This document shows, piece after piece, positions 11,509 to 22,603 of a DNA stretch of 64,000 bases. How positions within the stretch are numbered: position 1 is the stretch's first letter; every line of letters begins with the position of its first letter. The notes under the pieces are model-generated. The model was not told the DNA's origin. It saw only the letters and a program-made list of their open reading frames with translations, and did no database searches. The translations under genes were made by a program, and so were the position numbers. This stretch comes from Thuidium tamariscinum (Eukaryota > Streptophyta > Bryopsida > Hypnales > Thuidiaceae): the NCBI GenBank assembly GCA_947034885.2, contig OX344750.2, positions 31,482,821 to 31,546,820 of the forward strand. The letters are read 5' to 3'.

Positions 11509-12990
11509 ATGGAGTCTGAGGGTAAGATAGGATGGCAATCCAGTGTCGACGACACTGACAAAGCGGATGGATCTTGTTCGGTAGATTCGGTAGATGACGA
11601 CAAGCTCGCACAGGGTCCATTTCGGAGTTTTTCGGCCAAGCAAGATTCACGTTCCATGGGCACACTGTTGTTCCTTGGCTTGCCTCTGGTGGTCATTTCC
11701 ACCATTATGGTGTTGTTACCTTCTGTCATGCTCGGAAATTCCGACATGTTTAGGTTTCTGACCAAGCCGGCTCCGAACAAGTACGCAGTGATCTTCGATG
11801 CGGGAAGCTCTGGCAGCCGGGTACACATCTACTGTTTCGATTCGAAGAACGCGCTAGTCAAAGTAGGTGAGGAGCTTGAGATTTTCTTACACAGAGAGCC
11901 AGGATTGAGTGATTTCGCTAAGGAGCCTCGGAATGGAGCGGAGTCGCTGCGGCCTATGCTGGAGGAAGCTTTACGAGTGGTTCCTGCTGATCAACATGCT
12001 ACAACACCGCTCCGTCTAGGAGCAACAGCTGGTTTACGACTACTACCTGGAAATGAAGCTGAAAATCTTTTGCAGGAGGTCCGGACGCTCTTAGGAAACA
12101 GCGGTTTCCTGTTCCGACCAAATTGGGTGAACATCATCGATGGGACACAAGAAGGCTCGTATCAGTGGGTGACCACGAACTACCTTCGTGGAAAGCTGGG
12201 TAAGAAATTGGACGAAACTGTGGCGATTGTGGATTTGGGCGGGGGGTCAGTGCAGATGGCATATGCTATATCAGACGAAGATTACAGCAACGCACCGAAG
12301 GCTGGAAATGATGAATTGACGAGCGTCCAGCAAGTGAAGCTTCTAAACATGACCTACAATCTCTATGTGCATAGTTATTTGCATTTTGGACTGCTGGCCT
12401 TTCGTGCTGAGGTTTTCAAGCACAGTGAAAATGCTCCCTGTCCTTGCGTTGCAAAGGATTTTGAAGGCTCGTACCTGTACTCTGGGGTTAGCCATACGGC
12501 CAGAGTGAGAGATGAGGGGTCTCATTTTCAGGATTGTCAAGCTTTGACGTTAAAGATTCTCAACGTTGATCACGTGTGTAATCATATAAAATGTACTTTT
12601 GGAGGCGTTTGGAATGGTGGAGGTGGGGATGGATTTAAGCAGCTTTTTGTTGCATCGTTCTTCTTTGACAAGGCAGTGGATGCGGGGATTATTAGTGATA
12701 AGAAAGTGGCTTCAGCAGTTGTTACGCCAGCTGGATTTGAGAAAGCTGCCAAGTTGTTCTGTAGCTTAAGCTTGGCTGAGATTGTGGAACGATTTCCAAA
12801 ACTCAAGGAATGGAAGCGAAAGTACATGTGTTTAGATTTAGTGTACCTGAACTCCCTACTGGTTTCCGGGTTTGGAATTGACCAGAATCAGGAGATTACT
12901 CTTGTGAAGAAGATTATGTACAGGGGCTCTGAAGTCGAAGCTGCCTGGCCACTGGGTAGCGCAATCGAGCTCGTATCTGGTTACCAGTGA
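11509..12990 (+). CDS. APY: Apyrase (GDA1/CD39 nucleoside phosphatase), single exon
   Basis: 493 residues in one uninterrupted frame. Apyrases hydrolyse nucleoside tri- and diphosphates in the Golgi lumen or apoplast. The apyrase-conserved regions appear in order: ACR1 VIFDAGSSGSR (94-104), ACR2 LGATAGLRLL (170-179), ACR3 IIDGTQEGSYQW (209-220, with the catalytic Glu of QEGSYQW), ACR4 VAIVDLGGGSVQM (238-250), and a C-terminal AAWPLGSAIEL. A single membrane segment (about 52-75) follows a short acidic N-terminal tail, giving type II topology typical of Golgi/ER NDPases. Cysteines in the C-terminal half (CPC, C343, C357, C362, C418, C441) fit the usual disulfides. Length is normal. The ATG is the first in frame. 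The lack of introns contrasts with all other genes in the window and with many plant apyrases. Confidence 0.95.
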   Translation: MESEGKIGWQSSVDDTDKADGSCSVDSVDDDKLAQGPFRSFSAKQDSRSMGTLLFLGLPLVVISTIMVLLPSVMLGNSDMFRFLTKPAPNKYAVIFDAGSSGSRVHIYCFDSKNALVKVGEELEIFLHREPGLSDFAKEPRNGAESLRPMLEEALRVVPADQHATTPLRLGATAGLRLLPGNEAENLLQEVRTLLGNSGFLFRPNWVNIIDGTQEGSYQWVTTNYLRGKLGKKLDETVAIVDLGGGSVQMAYAISDEDYSNAPKAGNDELTSVQQVKLLNMTYNLYVHSYLHFGLLAFRAEVFKHSENAPCPCVAKDFEGSYLYSGVSHTARVRDEGSHFQDCQALTLKILNVDHVCNHIKCTFGGVWNGGGGDGFKQLFVASFFFDKAVDAGIISDKKVASAVVTPAGFEKAAKLFCSLSLAEIVERFPKLKEWKRKYMCLDLVYLNSLLVSGFGIDQNQEITLVKKIMYRGSEVEAAWPLGSAIELVSGYQ

Positions 12991-14270
12991 TGTCGACCAC
13001 TTGCTATGCACAGATATTCATCAAGCTGTTGATTACAACCAACGGTTTACATATTTCAGAGATGTTACTTCATTATTATTTAAGCCAGATATATACAACA
13101 TACTCTTAAGGCGTAGGGTATAGGGTTTATGTTCATTGTCAGGTATTATAGTGCAGGTAATCGTCAACTGACTTTGGAATTAGGTCCTCTTGATTCTTAA
13201 CTCAAGAATTTTTTGGCAATTTTGTGTTGAAGGGTGCACAAGGTGGACAAATTATTTTGTTAAGGAGTAGATTCTTACAGATTCAGACCTGTAGGATTCC
13301 TGAAGGGCATATTATAATACGAGGGGTAACATGAGAGTATCCAAGTCAGAGCGCAAGCTACAACCTCGTAACTTAGAGATGGACCCTTTGATTGAATGTC
13401 CATATTCAGTTCTTTGCAATGTAACTGTAATTTATTGTGTGAACTTGGCTATTATCTAGACATCATTTGATTGATTGTAACTTATATTGAACAGGTTTTG
13501 ATTGTATTGCATGTTGATTTTCGAGATGTTTCTTAACTTCTGCATTACGAATTCAGCACTGTTGCTGCTAAGTGAAAATAGGAGGGGGTTTGCACTGCTG
13601 CTGAAGTTTTCAGCTTGCGTTTTGCTTTTGTGATGTATTGCACAGAAATGTTGATGAAGCCTGCGTGAGCTTTTACCCTGTACAGACAGACTGGTCACTG
13701 TGGAAATCATGCTGTGGGGGAACAGTGTGTATCCAAAATACCCAAGAGCACTCATTGGAGGTTCAAACTACTGTGCAAGACCTTCCCTTTTTGCAAAAGA
13801 TTCCAAGGATGAAAATATGCACTTTGGTCTTACATAGAAAGATTTTGCACAAAATTTCATGAATGAAACTATACACTTTTGTCTTCCATAGAAAGATCCT
13901 CTATCAGCCATTGGATCACTCTGCCTCTGCAGCGTCCTTGTGGGGTAAATTAGCCTATATGATCTGCTCTTTTGAATTTACCGTTTGTGAGAACAAAGAA
14001 GGTTAAGCAAAATTTCAGCTAGGTCAATAACACGTGTCACACAATAAAGAAGTCATGGTATAATCAAGTGATCATACCATAACAGTGTAAGGTAAGGTAA
14101 GTCCAAATTTATCATGAAAGTCATCACAAAAGCACACCAATCCAATGCTAGTTTGTATTAATACCTGACCCCAAAGCAGGCCCTATCCCGACTCCAATTC
14201 CTAACTGATAAGTTACTGCACCCACATAAAAATTGAATGTCTCATATGACCTAATATCAAATCCTCAACT
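12991..14270. other. Apyrase 3' flank and intergenic, no gene seen
   Basis: The first few hundred bases are probably 3' UTR. Around 13805-13900 a 40-base segment containing CTTACATAGAAAGATT is repeated nearby as CTTCCATAGAAAGATC (period about 55). No coding frame has family similarity. Confidence 0.45.
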
Positions 14271-15060
14271 CTATTCGATCTTGTTACTCCAACTAGCGTG
14301 GGGAATTCTTGTCCAACCCAAACTCAAAAACACAGCTGGAGGAGGAAAAAGACGCCGGGACTGACAAGCTTCGCATACCGCAAACTCCCAGAGACGATCC
14401 AGCTCCCAGAACTCGGAGCACATGGCCGCAGTGGCAGCAACAGCGGCTTCCGCAGGCTCGGGCAACAACGGCCCATTCAAAATGCTGCAGAATCCGTGCA
14501 AAAAACCGTGAAGGTCCTCCTCCTCCTGCCCTACTTCTTCGGCCCACAACAGCTCGTAGAATTCGGATGAATGTACACCTCACTTGGATGAAAAATACCT
14601 TCAGTCGGATGAACGAATTCAGGAGGATTAGTGGTCTGTTCCTTCGAATGAATGTGCTCTTTACTCGGATGTATGAACTCTTCATTTAGATGAATAGTAT
14701 CTTTCATCCTTGGAATCAGTTGTTCCCTCGGGTGAAGGAGGGCAGAAGCAGCGTTCGTGCCAGGGTGAAGACGCGCACACAGGCTTCCGGCAACGTCAGC
14801 CTTGACGTCAGGCCTTGAAGGAAGTCGAGAGCAGGGTTGCGGCAGCGGCGGCAGAGGGGTAGGGAGGAAGGAGGCGAGTCGGGGAAGTTGAGCTCCGCCT
14901 TGGTGCCTTGCAGACATACCACGGCAGGTGGGTCACGCAATCATACTTGACCTGTTCACACTCTAATCGCAATCGATTACTTGTACAGTACAGTAGAGGA
15001 TGCGAATCTCCGCAATTGCTCGGAGGCTTTCCCGGGGTTCGTCCGTCACAGGAGATCATC
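14271..15060 (-). pseudogene. Probable AP2/ERF transcription-factor pseudogene
   Basis: On the minus strand 14907-14881 encodes GTKAELNFP, the signature end of the AP2/ERF DNA-binding domain, followed by DSPPSSLP. Upstream at 15013-15002 the bases encode AEIR, as in the AP2 core WGKWVAEIR. The 94 bases between them are close to the length expected there (about 31 codons) but carry stops. Before AEIR the DNA keeps a trace of a CGACCC-GG-AAAG (RPWGK) stretch. Further downstream 14420-14382 reads CSEFWELDRLWEF in an acidic context, like the C-terminal activation motif of ERF/DREB proteins. The pieces lie in different frames, so this reads as a decayed gene. Identification rests on short motifs. 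Confidence 0.5.
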
Positions 15061-15594
15061 GTGGACTTGCGCGATGAACAGTGGTGGGGAATCGTTTCGT
15101 GGGTGACCTGGTGGGGAGGGGGGCAATTTGCAGGAATTTGCTGGGGGGAGGTGGTCTCGGGAGTCGGGGTGTGTGGGTTGGGTATAAACGGGGCTTGGCG
15201 GGCCTGCATTTCGTGAATTGGAGAATTTGGGGGTGAACGAAGCACGGAACGCGTGAAGCAGAATAGGTGTTGCACGCAGAAGGTGATTGATTAGTGAATG
15301 GATTTTGCGGCTCTCTTTCTGTTGGGAGCTTGACTTGCGCGTCCACGTCTAGAACCTTCTGTGGGATGCACCTTCGGGGTGGGTGGGCACGGGGAGGGTG
15401 TAAGAGGTGCTTCTGGACGTTTTCGAGGTTTGGTATAACAGGGTTGGTAGGGTCGTAGAGCGTCGCTTTGTTTTCATCTGGCGATTCATTTTTGTGTGTG
15501 TGTTTGTGTGTGTAGCGATTGTAGGGCTGTACGGTTTTGGGTGAGAGAAGGAGAAAAACAAGCAAGGTAGCAAGTAAGCAATTAAGCAGTCGAT
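15061..15594 (+). promoter_or_regulatory. Upstream region of the C2 gene
   Basis: GC-rich, with a TATAAAC at about 15181 and a GT-rich tract (TGTGTGTGTTTGTGTGTGTAG) just upstream of the coding start. It probably contains the C2 promoter and a long 5' UTR. No conserved frame was recognised. Confidence 0.35.
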
Positions 15595-17122
15595 ATGGAG
15601 CAGCGGGAGGTTTTAGTAACCCTGATCTCGGCGAGCGATTTGAAGAAGGTGGCCACGTTCGGGAAGATGACGGTATACTGCGTGGCTTGGATTTACCCCA
15701 ATATGAAAGTGTCCTCTCCGATGGACAAGAAGGGCAATTTGAACCCGACGTGGAACGCCACTCTGAAGCTCATGGCCGACGAGCGCCTCGTGGAAGACGG
15801 GAATGCGGTACTTGTGATCGACCTGTACGACCACGGCACGTTTGGCAACAAGAGCGTGGGATCGTGTACCATCCCGTTGTCGGGACTCAAGGCACCGGCT
15901 AAGGCGACGGCGGGGAAAGAGGGGAAAGAAGAGAAAGATACGGACAAGACACCGGCGGCGACGTCCTCGGAGGGTGGAAGCTCCTCGTCTAGCTCCAATT
16001 TCATGTCTGTGCCGGTACGTGAACATCCTACTCCTTGCATTGTTGAGAGTTATTGTTATTGTGGCGTTTTGGTGTTGTGGATCTATGCTTTTTCCCCAAT
16101 TCGGTAATTCTAACAATTGTTCTCTGATCATCTGTCACCGCTTTAATTCTTTTTATGAATTTGCTGGTCGTATGATAGCTGTTTTCTTATAGATCAGCAG
16201 GTCGTAGCATTTTTATGTTTTTTTCTGGTCTTAGTTAGCCTCTACAGGACCCTTGTAATGTAGTTTTTCACATTGTACTGAACGTAGTATCTGAGTATAG
16301 AGATGATGGCTAACATGTTAAGATATTGTAAATGCATAACACTCGTATTCCAATCTCCATCTTGTTTAGTTATACAATGAATCTCGCGTTAACACAAGAA
16401 ATATATGTATGGTAAAGCACATCCACTGATAAAGTGCTCCTCGGTTCTTTAGGGGTAATGTAATGTTTTTGTCATCTTCTTCATGAAGCACGTGCGCGAA
16501 GGTTTTAGAGAATGATCAGTGACAGCGAAATGCAACCTTTTCCTGATGTTGTAATATCTCCTTGTTGATTGATTGTTTTGTATTAGCGCAACCAATAACC
16601 TAATTCTCATCCGCAACGTGCTCTTCCTTTCTACAGGTCTACACGAAATCAGGCAAGGCCAAGGGTACCTTGAACTTATCGATCAAACTGGGGGAGCTTC
16701 TGAAGCACCCTTCCCCCCAAATGCCAGCGGCATTACCAGCGTTCCCGCAGCAGGTCACACCAGGTTATGATAACAAAGACACAGCAGGAGAAGCTCCTCC
16801 AGTCTACGCGTACCCTGCCGCTGGGTATCCTCCAGCCTACGGGCAACCAGGGTATGGCCCCCAGCCGGGTGCCGCAGCAGCCCAGCCGTATCCCATGTAC
16901 CAGCCAGCGCCTTACCCGGGTCAAATGCCGCCTCCCTACTATCCCCCCGGTGGATATGCACCCCCTCCTCCCCAGCAGAAGAGAAGCGGCGGATTCTTGG
17001 GCGGTGGACTCGGAGCTGGTCTGGCGGGTGGTGCTCTGGGAGGATTGCTGATTGGGTCCATGCTTGGAGGTGATGGTGGAGGCTGCGGGGGTGGTGGCTG
17101 CGGGGGTGGTTGTGGAGGCTAA
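15595..17122 (+). CDS. SRC2-like C2-domain protein with Pro-Tyr/Gly-rich tail
   Basis: Exons 15595-16014 and 16637-17122 (phase 0 junction, 622 bp intron) give 301 residues. The C2 domain spans about 5-100 (VLVTLISASDLKKV ... NPTWNATLKL ... VIDLYDHGTFGNKSVGSC) and resumes after the intron with VYTKSGKAKGTLNLSIKL, the SRC2 pattern. A Ser/Lys-rich spacer (about 102-136) is inserted before that strand. The C-terminal half is GYPPAYGQPGYG-type Pro/Tyr repeats followed by a hydrophobic Gly run (GGFLGGGLGAGLAGG, LLIGSML) and a CGGGGCGGGCGG end, usual in SRC2/GYPPX proteins that associate with membranes. In Ca-binding C2 domains the first loop reads KMDVY; here it is KMTVY (Thr26), so calcium binding may be weak. 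Known family members act in cold, stress and vesicle processes; the specific role is unknown. Confidence 0.9.
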
Positions 17123-18275
17123 ACTCTTCGGTGAATCAGCTCTGTATTCCCTACTTTGGGTTGTTTTTGAATTTGCCCCGTTTTTTTTCCTTCTGCTGTA
17201 TCGACCGTAACAGCAGTTATTAATTAGTTTGGCAGTGAAAATCAAACAGACGAAGAAGTTCAATAGCATATTTGTAGTTTTTTAATAAGGGATTGTAGGA
17301 AAACAAGAGAAAACAAGACCCCTTGTGTACCATCAAACAGGCTTTCCATCAGAAAATTAATATGCAATGTGCATGATTTGTTGTGGAGAGAACGATGTAA
17401 CGCAACTGCTGCATTTTACTTGTTTTGGATGCAATAGTATGTTAGTGTGACCTCTCTATTTTCAGCCGATATGTACCCTGAATTGCGGCTTGTGAATGTA
17501 GTTGTGAAATGATGCTTGTCTGGCTGTTGGGGAAAGAGTTTTGGATTGGCTTACGGAGTTCCGTACTTCACTGGATGTCGAGAAATTGAGTGACTGATTA
17601 CATTTAGATTATGTCCATTTTCTGATACTGAAGTCACTTTTCATTGTGATGCGTGCTTCAATTGCATTAGTAGGCCTATCTAGGTTGGATTAAACCCCGA
17701 GAAGGACACTTATCTCCGGCCTGAAATGACGTTTAATTATAGGAAAAGTGAAGGCACCAGACCTGACAATTGGTGAGGAACTAGAACTACAAGGTGATCA
17801 CAACAGGCGACAGAGACACGACAGGATTGAGTGAACTATCTGAATCATTTTAAAAGTGAATCAGAATAACAAACAGTAGAAGAGTTCATGCACCCATTGA
17901 AATGGAACATGTTTCTAGAGGTTGCTACATCAAGGGATTCCTAGTAGCCAACGAAGCTACGTTAATGATAGAAAGTCTATCCTGGTGATCAAGAGCATTC
18001 ACAAGAGCAATCAGTGATCACAGAAATAGAGGGCTTTCTCCTGAGTCCTTTGCTCTGTTCACTGCTGGGAACTAAATTCAATAGAAGCGAACAGTCACGG
18101 GACGTGGGGTCTATCTTATCCCACAAGAATTTTAATCCATTCAAGAGACTGGCCACGTTCATAGTAACGAGGCTGCCTCTCTTGCTGACGTTTCACTGGC
18201 CCGTACTAGTAACAAGAATTGGCGATAATGGCTATCTAAAGCTCACGGTATTATACACGTCTGTGATTTACTATG
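17123..18275. other. Convergent intergenic region, 3' flanks of C2 and PMT genes
   Basis: About 1.15 kb between two converging genes. It holds the two 3' UTRs. Nothing else was recognised. Confidence 0.5.
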
Positions 18276-21200
18276 CTATGTGCTTGCACCTGTTACATTC
18301 ACATCCGTTCCAACCCAGTACGTTTTCACCCCGACGAGTATCTTCTCACGTGTTAAAGGCCCATCCTCGTGGTCAGCCATACGAGTCTCCCAGCGCATAC
18401 CTTGCGATACCGTCATCACCTTGTTCAAAACATCTACTTCGTCACGGATTATCATTGCTCCTTCTGGCCGCAAGATCCGGTCCATCTCCAGCAAGATATC
18501 CTCAATATCGCATCTGATACAAAATAAAATAGTAGAAACTAAGCACAGCTCGAGCATCAAAATAGAGGGGAGCCATAAAGTGAAAATTATTTGATCAAAC
18601 TCAAGATTGAAACACTGAATGATGAAGAAAATTCTGGTGCGTATACTTCAGTGGAGTCCAGCCAAGTATTCCAGCTTCCTTCTTGATGTTGAACTTTGTT
18701 TTTTCAGGCAGGCAATAATGCTATACGACAGTGTTAGACCACGAAATGCATTCAGATACGTGTTTCAACCGATTTTCCATTGCAGAAATTACTCGACAGC
18801 GTATTTCCCTCACGAACAGTAATCGAAAGATTCATTCGTACCTGTCTTGGTACATGCTGAAGACTCCACTTGCGTGAATCAGGTCATACGTTCGCGGATA
18901 TGTTGAGAATGCTTCACACCTGAGTGAAGGGGAGATTCCAACGTACACAAAGTATTAATAAAAGTAGCATCATAGATTTTTGAACATTAGCGACTGTTGC
19001 TGAAGTTCGGGACAGGACTATACTCGATGTGGACGACCTCCGATCCAATCTCACAGCAAAGTACGACTGATCATTGAATCCGAATACCGCCACATGGACC
19101 CTGACTACTGACGTCCATTTCCAGGAATGGTGTTACAGTAACTTGCACAATTTACTTCATCTAGAATATACGACACGTCCTATAATTATTGCTCCCCGAG
19201 GATAGGTTGATGGACATTATATAATAGTAGTTTCTTCGATCTGTTTGTACTTCCTACTAAAGTGATCGTTTTGAAATCATTTGTCCCGTCTTCTGAGGCT
19301 AGACCTAATCCTCAGAAGACCTTCGAGAAACTAAGAATCTGCACAGAATTCATAACCGATCAAATCAGGTTGAGAGCTCACCAATTTTGATACGTGCCGA
19401 TCAGTCCACGCTCATAGATTACACCAAGTGTATTGTCCTTTGCATCGGAAGGCATGACGTTCATCACCCACACGGGATCCATCACCATAGCGGCGGCAAA
19501 GCCTCCAAGTCCAGCGTTCATATCCATGATATTCCGGTACCTGCCTGTTGCCAAAGGAGTAATAAGACGTGCCTTGTAATAATTCACACGTTTGGACCAT
19601 AGAAGAGTGTCATCCCCGAAACTCTCAGCAGTCATTCCTGGAATCGAACCGCTTGCAATTCGAGGAGGCACAGCAGTTAGCCTTGCAGGCCACTTGGCAA
19701 GGGCCTCACCAGCATCGTCGTTCGTATCTATTGCCTCGGGAAGGGGAGTAATACACGTTTCCATCTTCCGATACCTGTGAAGAATCAATACTATGTAAAT
19801 TTTACCACTACAGCTTTTCTTACTAGCAACTTTTCCCAGTATCCGAGATCGTCAATTTCATGGCATTGGCGCAATTTCGTCGACAAAAAATGGGACATTC
19901 ATCTCCAGAGAGCTCTAAAACAAGGGCTGGTATAGATTTTGTAAGTTGCCCTGAAAGACGCCAAAATCGAGAAATCCCACCAATTTTAAACGAAATTGAC
20001 GTTCTAGTCTAGATTTATCTCAGAAACATTAAAAGCAATTGAGGTTTACTTATGACTTCGCCTCTAACGAGCCTGAACTAATCGAATAGGGCAGGAGACT
20101 CTTACCAAGCCGTGTCAGGATTTTCAGCACGACTGCATATGTGCGGGCGCAAGTTCGGGTCGCGTAGACGCTCCTGCTCACATTCAACGTGGTTCAAAGG
20201 CTTCTGCCAGATGGCAAGATTATCCTTCTCGGCATATTTCTTCCAACAAAGATTCCGAGCTGCATCCTCGATACTATCCTGCTCAGCTTTTAAATCCTCT
20301 TGGGTCCTCTGCCAACCCTTGTAGTGGGTTTTCCAGTTAATTGGGGGCCCAGATAGTATCCAAAAACCACCAGGCCTCAACACACGGTCGACCTCAATCA
20401 AGTACACACTCTCTGCAGATCCACGAAACAAACATCATCAAATATCATCTCCGACCGAACTTACATAGCACACCCTTGGTAAAGGAACGCAGGCACATAA
20501 ATAAAGCCATAATTATATCATGTTACAGAAACATGAATGATGTGAAATTACCAAATTTGGCCCATGGGATTAGGCAACGAGAGCAGTGTGCCATATCAAA
20601 AGATCGTGCTGGGTATGGCATGCGATTCTCAGCCATGATTCCCAGTATTGCTGGAACACCTCTCTCCAAAGCAAATTGAATCTGGGAGACGTGTGTATCC
20701 CGTGGTGCAAACGACATGGTTAACACTTTCTTTCGCAGTAAGTATGCGCCCCAGCTTGCAACCTGAAATTCAGCAATTAGTACATGACATTGAAAAGCTA
20801 GCCGACATTGGAAGAGTGATTTTAAAGACATCAAACACAGACTAACGAAAACCTTAGGCAGGCATGTCTGTCCGAAAACAAGAAGAGACGTGAAAACTCA
20901 ATTTACGAAAACACTCCATCACCAACAACAGGGAAATGGTCGCCATAACTATGATGAATCGACAGCGTACTTATTTGAAGTGGTCTCCAAATCTGTTCTA
21001 TTGCAAAATTCACGAAGACTGGGACCAAAAGCGGCTTATGAGTCTACAATAATTCAGGTTTGCTGAGTTATTTTGCTCCTTACCCCACATCCAGTGTCAA
21101 TCGCTGTTCGAATGGACCCATCATTGAGAGGAATTAGGTCAGCAATGTCATCGATGTACTTATCAGCACCACCAGCTGAGAATGTTCCTCCCCCTGGGAA

Positions 21201-22603
21201 GTACAGCTTCTCACCTTGGAACTGCACCCACTTTTGAATCGCCTTCTCAACAGTGAGTTCCTTGTGAGGCGTATTGGCAAACCACGTGTAGTCTCGACTC
21301 TGAGGCCATGGGAGTGGGTTTTTGTAACCAGCAGGAGCGGGAATCAAGCACTTAAGCAGTTCATCCTTTCCAGGGCAATGCCGTTCTCTGTATACCAATC
21401 TGTCCCGTGGATATTTCAACGAGCGCTCAACGTCTTCGCATGGAGTATACTCGCTGAATTTCATGTCACACGGTTCGAAAGTAGTATAGTTTGAACCAGT
21501 GTCAGTGCTCAATGAGCTATGGTGAGCTTCAAAATCAAGTCCCTCCTCTAATTTACAAGGCGGACGTACAAGCTTCAGGTCCCCAAAGGAATTTGATTGC
21601 AGGTCAGTAGAAGTGTTCTGCCATGAACCTAAGATATAGAAGAAACAACATAAGCCAGAAATACTGACGATCCATGTGATTTTCTTGCGCTTAGCCAGTT
21701 CGGCGGTATGAATCTTGGGAGATACCGGTCCGTTTCCCAGAATTCCTGCTCAAATGAAAAGCACGTGATAGTCAGTGGCCGTAAATGACGATTCCTCGCT
21801 ACTTAGAAGAAGTGCAGTCAGCAGATCTGAAATACGGACCACAGTAAAAACTGTCCATGGAAATCAACAGCGGTCGAGTTACTGCTTCTTCCACGGTCGC
21901 CATATTTTTGTCTAAATTCTACAACTTCTGACAAGACGCTTTGCATTCATTGATGCTGAATTGCTGGATTATGAATTATTAGATTCAAGAATGTTGCATG
22001 TGATAGATGTAAATTTTCCTTCACCATTCAATGGACTGATCTGAAAGTTGTCATGTGGACACTTCAACAAAGTCGAGAAACATATCCTCCCTGAAATGAA
22101 CAGTCTCACTCGGGTATCATACTTGCACAAGGTGGAGCATCAGTACTGGCTTATACTGTAAGCCTGGATTATCTCTTTCGCAGTTAAACATTAACTCCCG
22201 ATCCCATTATAACTACATAGAAAGCTTTCTTGGTGTTGTGTGAGAAGCACCGAAGGACTGACAGAGCAATCGCCGTTAGGAGGCAGAAGCTAGAGTCGTT
22301 AAAAATCTATGCGAGCTTGTACATTCCCCCTAAGCCGTACGAGCTCTCTTTAAAAGAAGGCCTAAAACATGGTCGCGATATCATGCATTTCCATTGGGGA
22401 AAGGAATCGCGACTCTCGGTCTGGTGTACAGATGTTTGTGCTCTTTGATGCTGTCATTATTGTCAACATGGACAACGCAAGTTAGCAGCCAGTCCTGAGC
22501 GAGATTATTTGATGTCCACCGAGATTATTCAATATATGTCAGCAGGAAAAACTTGCAAATTAGTTGGGAAGTATAATTTACCCATAAAGGTCTTCGACGC
22601 CAT
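18276..22603 (-). CDS. PMT-type (DUF248) Golgi S-adenosylmethionine methyltransferase
   Basis: Coding exons on the minus strand: 22603-22582, 21745-21084, 20762-20552, 20412-20106, 19774-19382, 18919-18842, 18513-18276. Phases join through all six introns and give 636 residues. After a short N-terminal tail comes one membrane anchor (about 31-48, [19 protein letters not shown]), the type II layout of plant PMTs. Motifs: [13 protein letters not shown] (SAM motif I, about 224-236), [22 protein letters not shown], then the second half with [15 protein letters not shown] (about 483-497), [18 protein letters not shown] and a C-terminal [15 protein letters not shown]. The family (PMT2, QUA2/TSD2 relatives) is linked to homogalacturonan methylation in the Golgi; the acceptor is not shown by sequence. 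The 22-nt first coding exon (MASKTFM plus one base) is inferred from donor GTAAAT and phase and is the least certain part. Confidence 0.93.

Noticed and set aside
15056..15573. Long minus-strand frames opposite the C2 5' region
   Set aside because: Low-complexity Pro/His/Thr composition from GT-rich DNA on the other strand; no conserved motif.
16733..17269. 178-codon minus-strand frame opposite C2 exon 2
   Set aside because: Antisense shadow of the Pro-Tyr/Gly-rich coding repeats.
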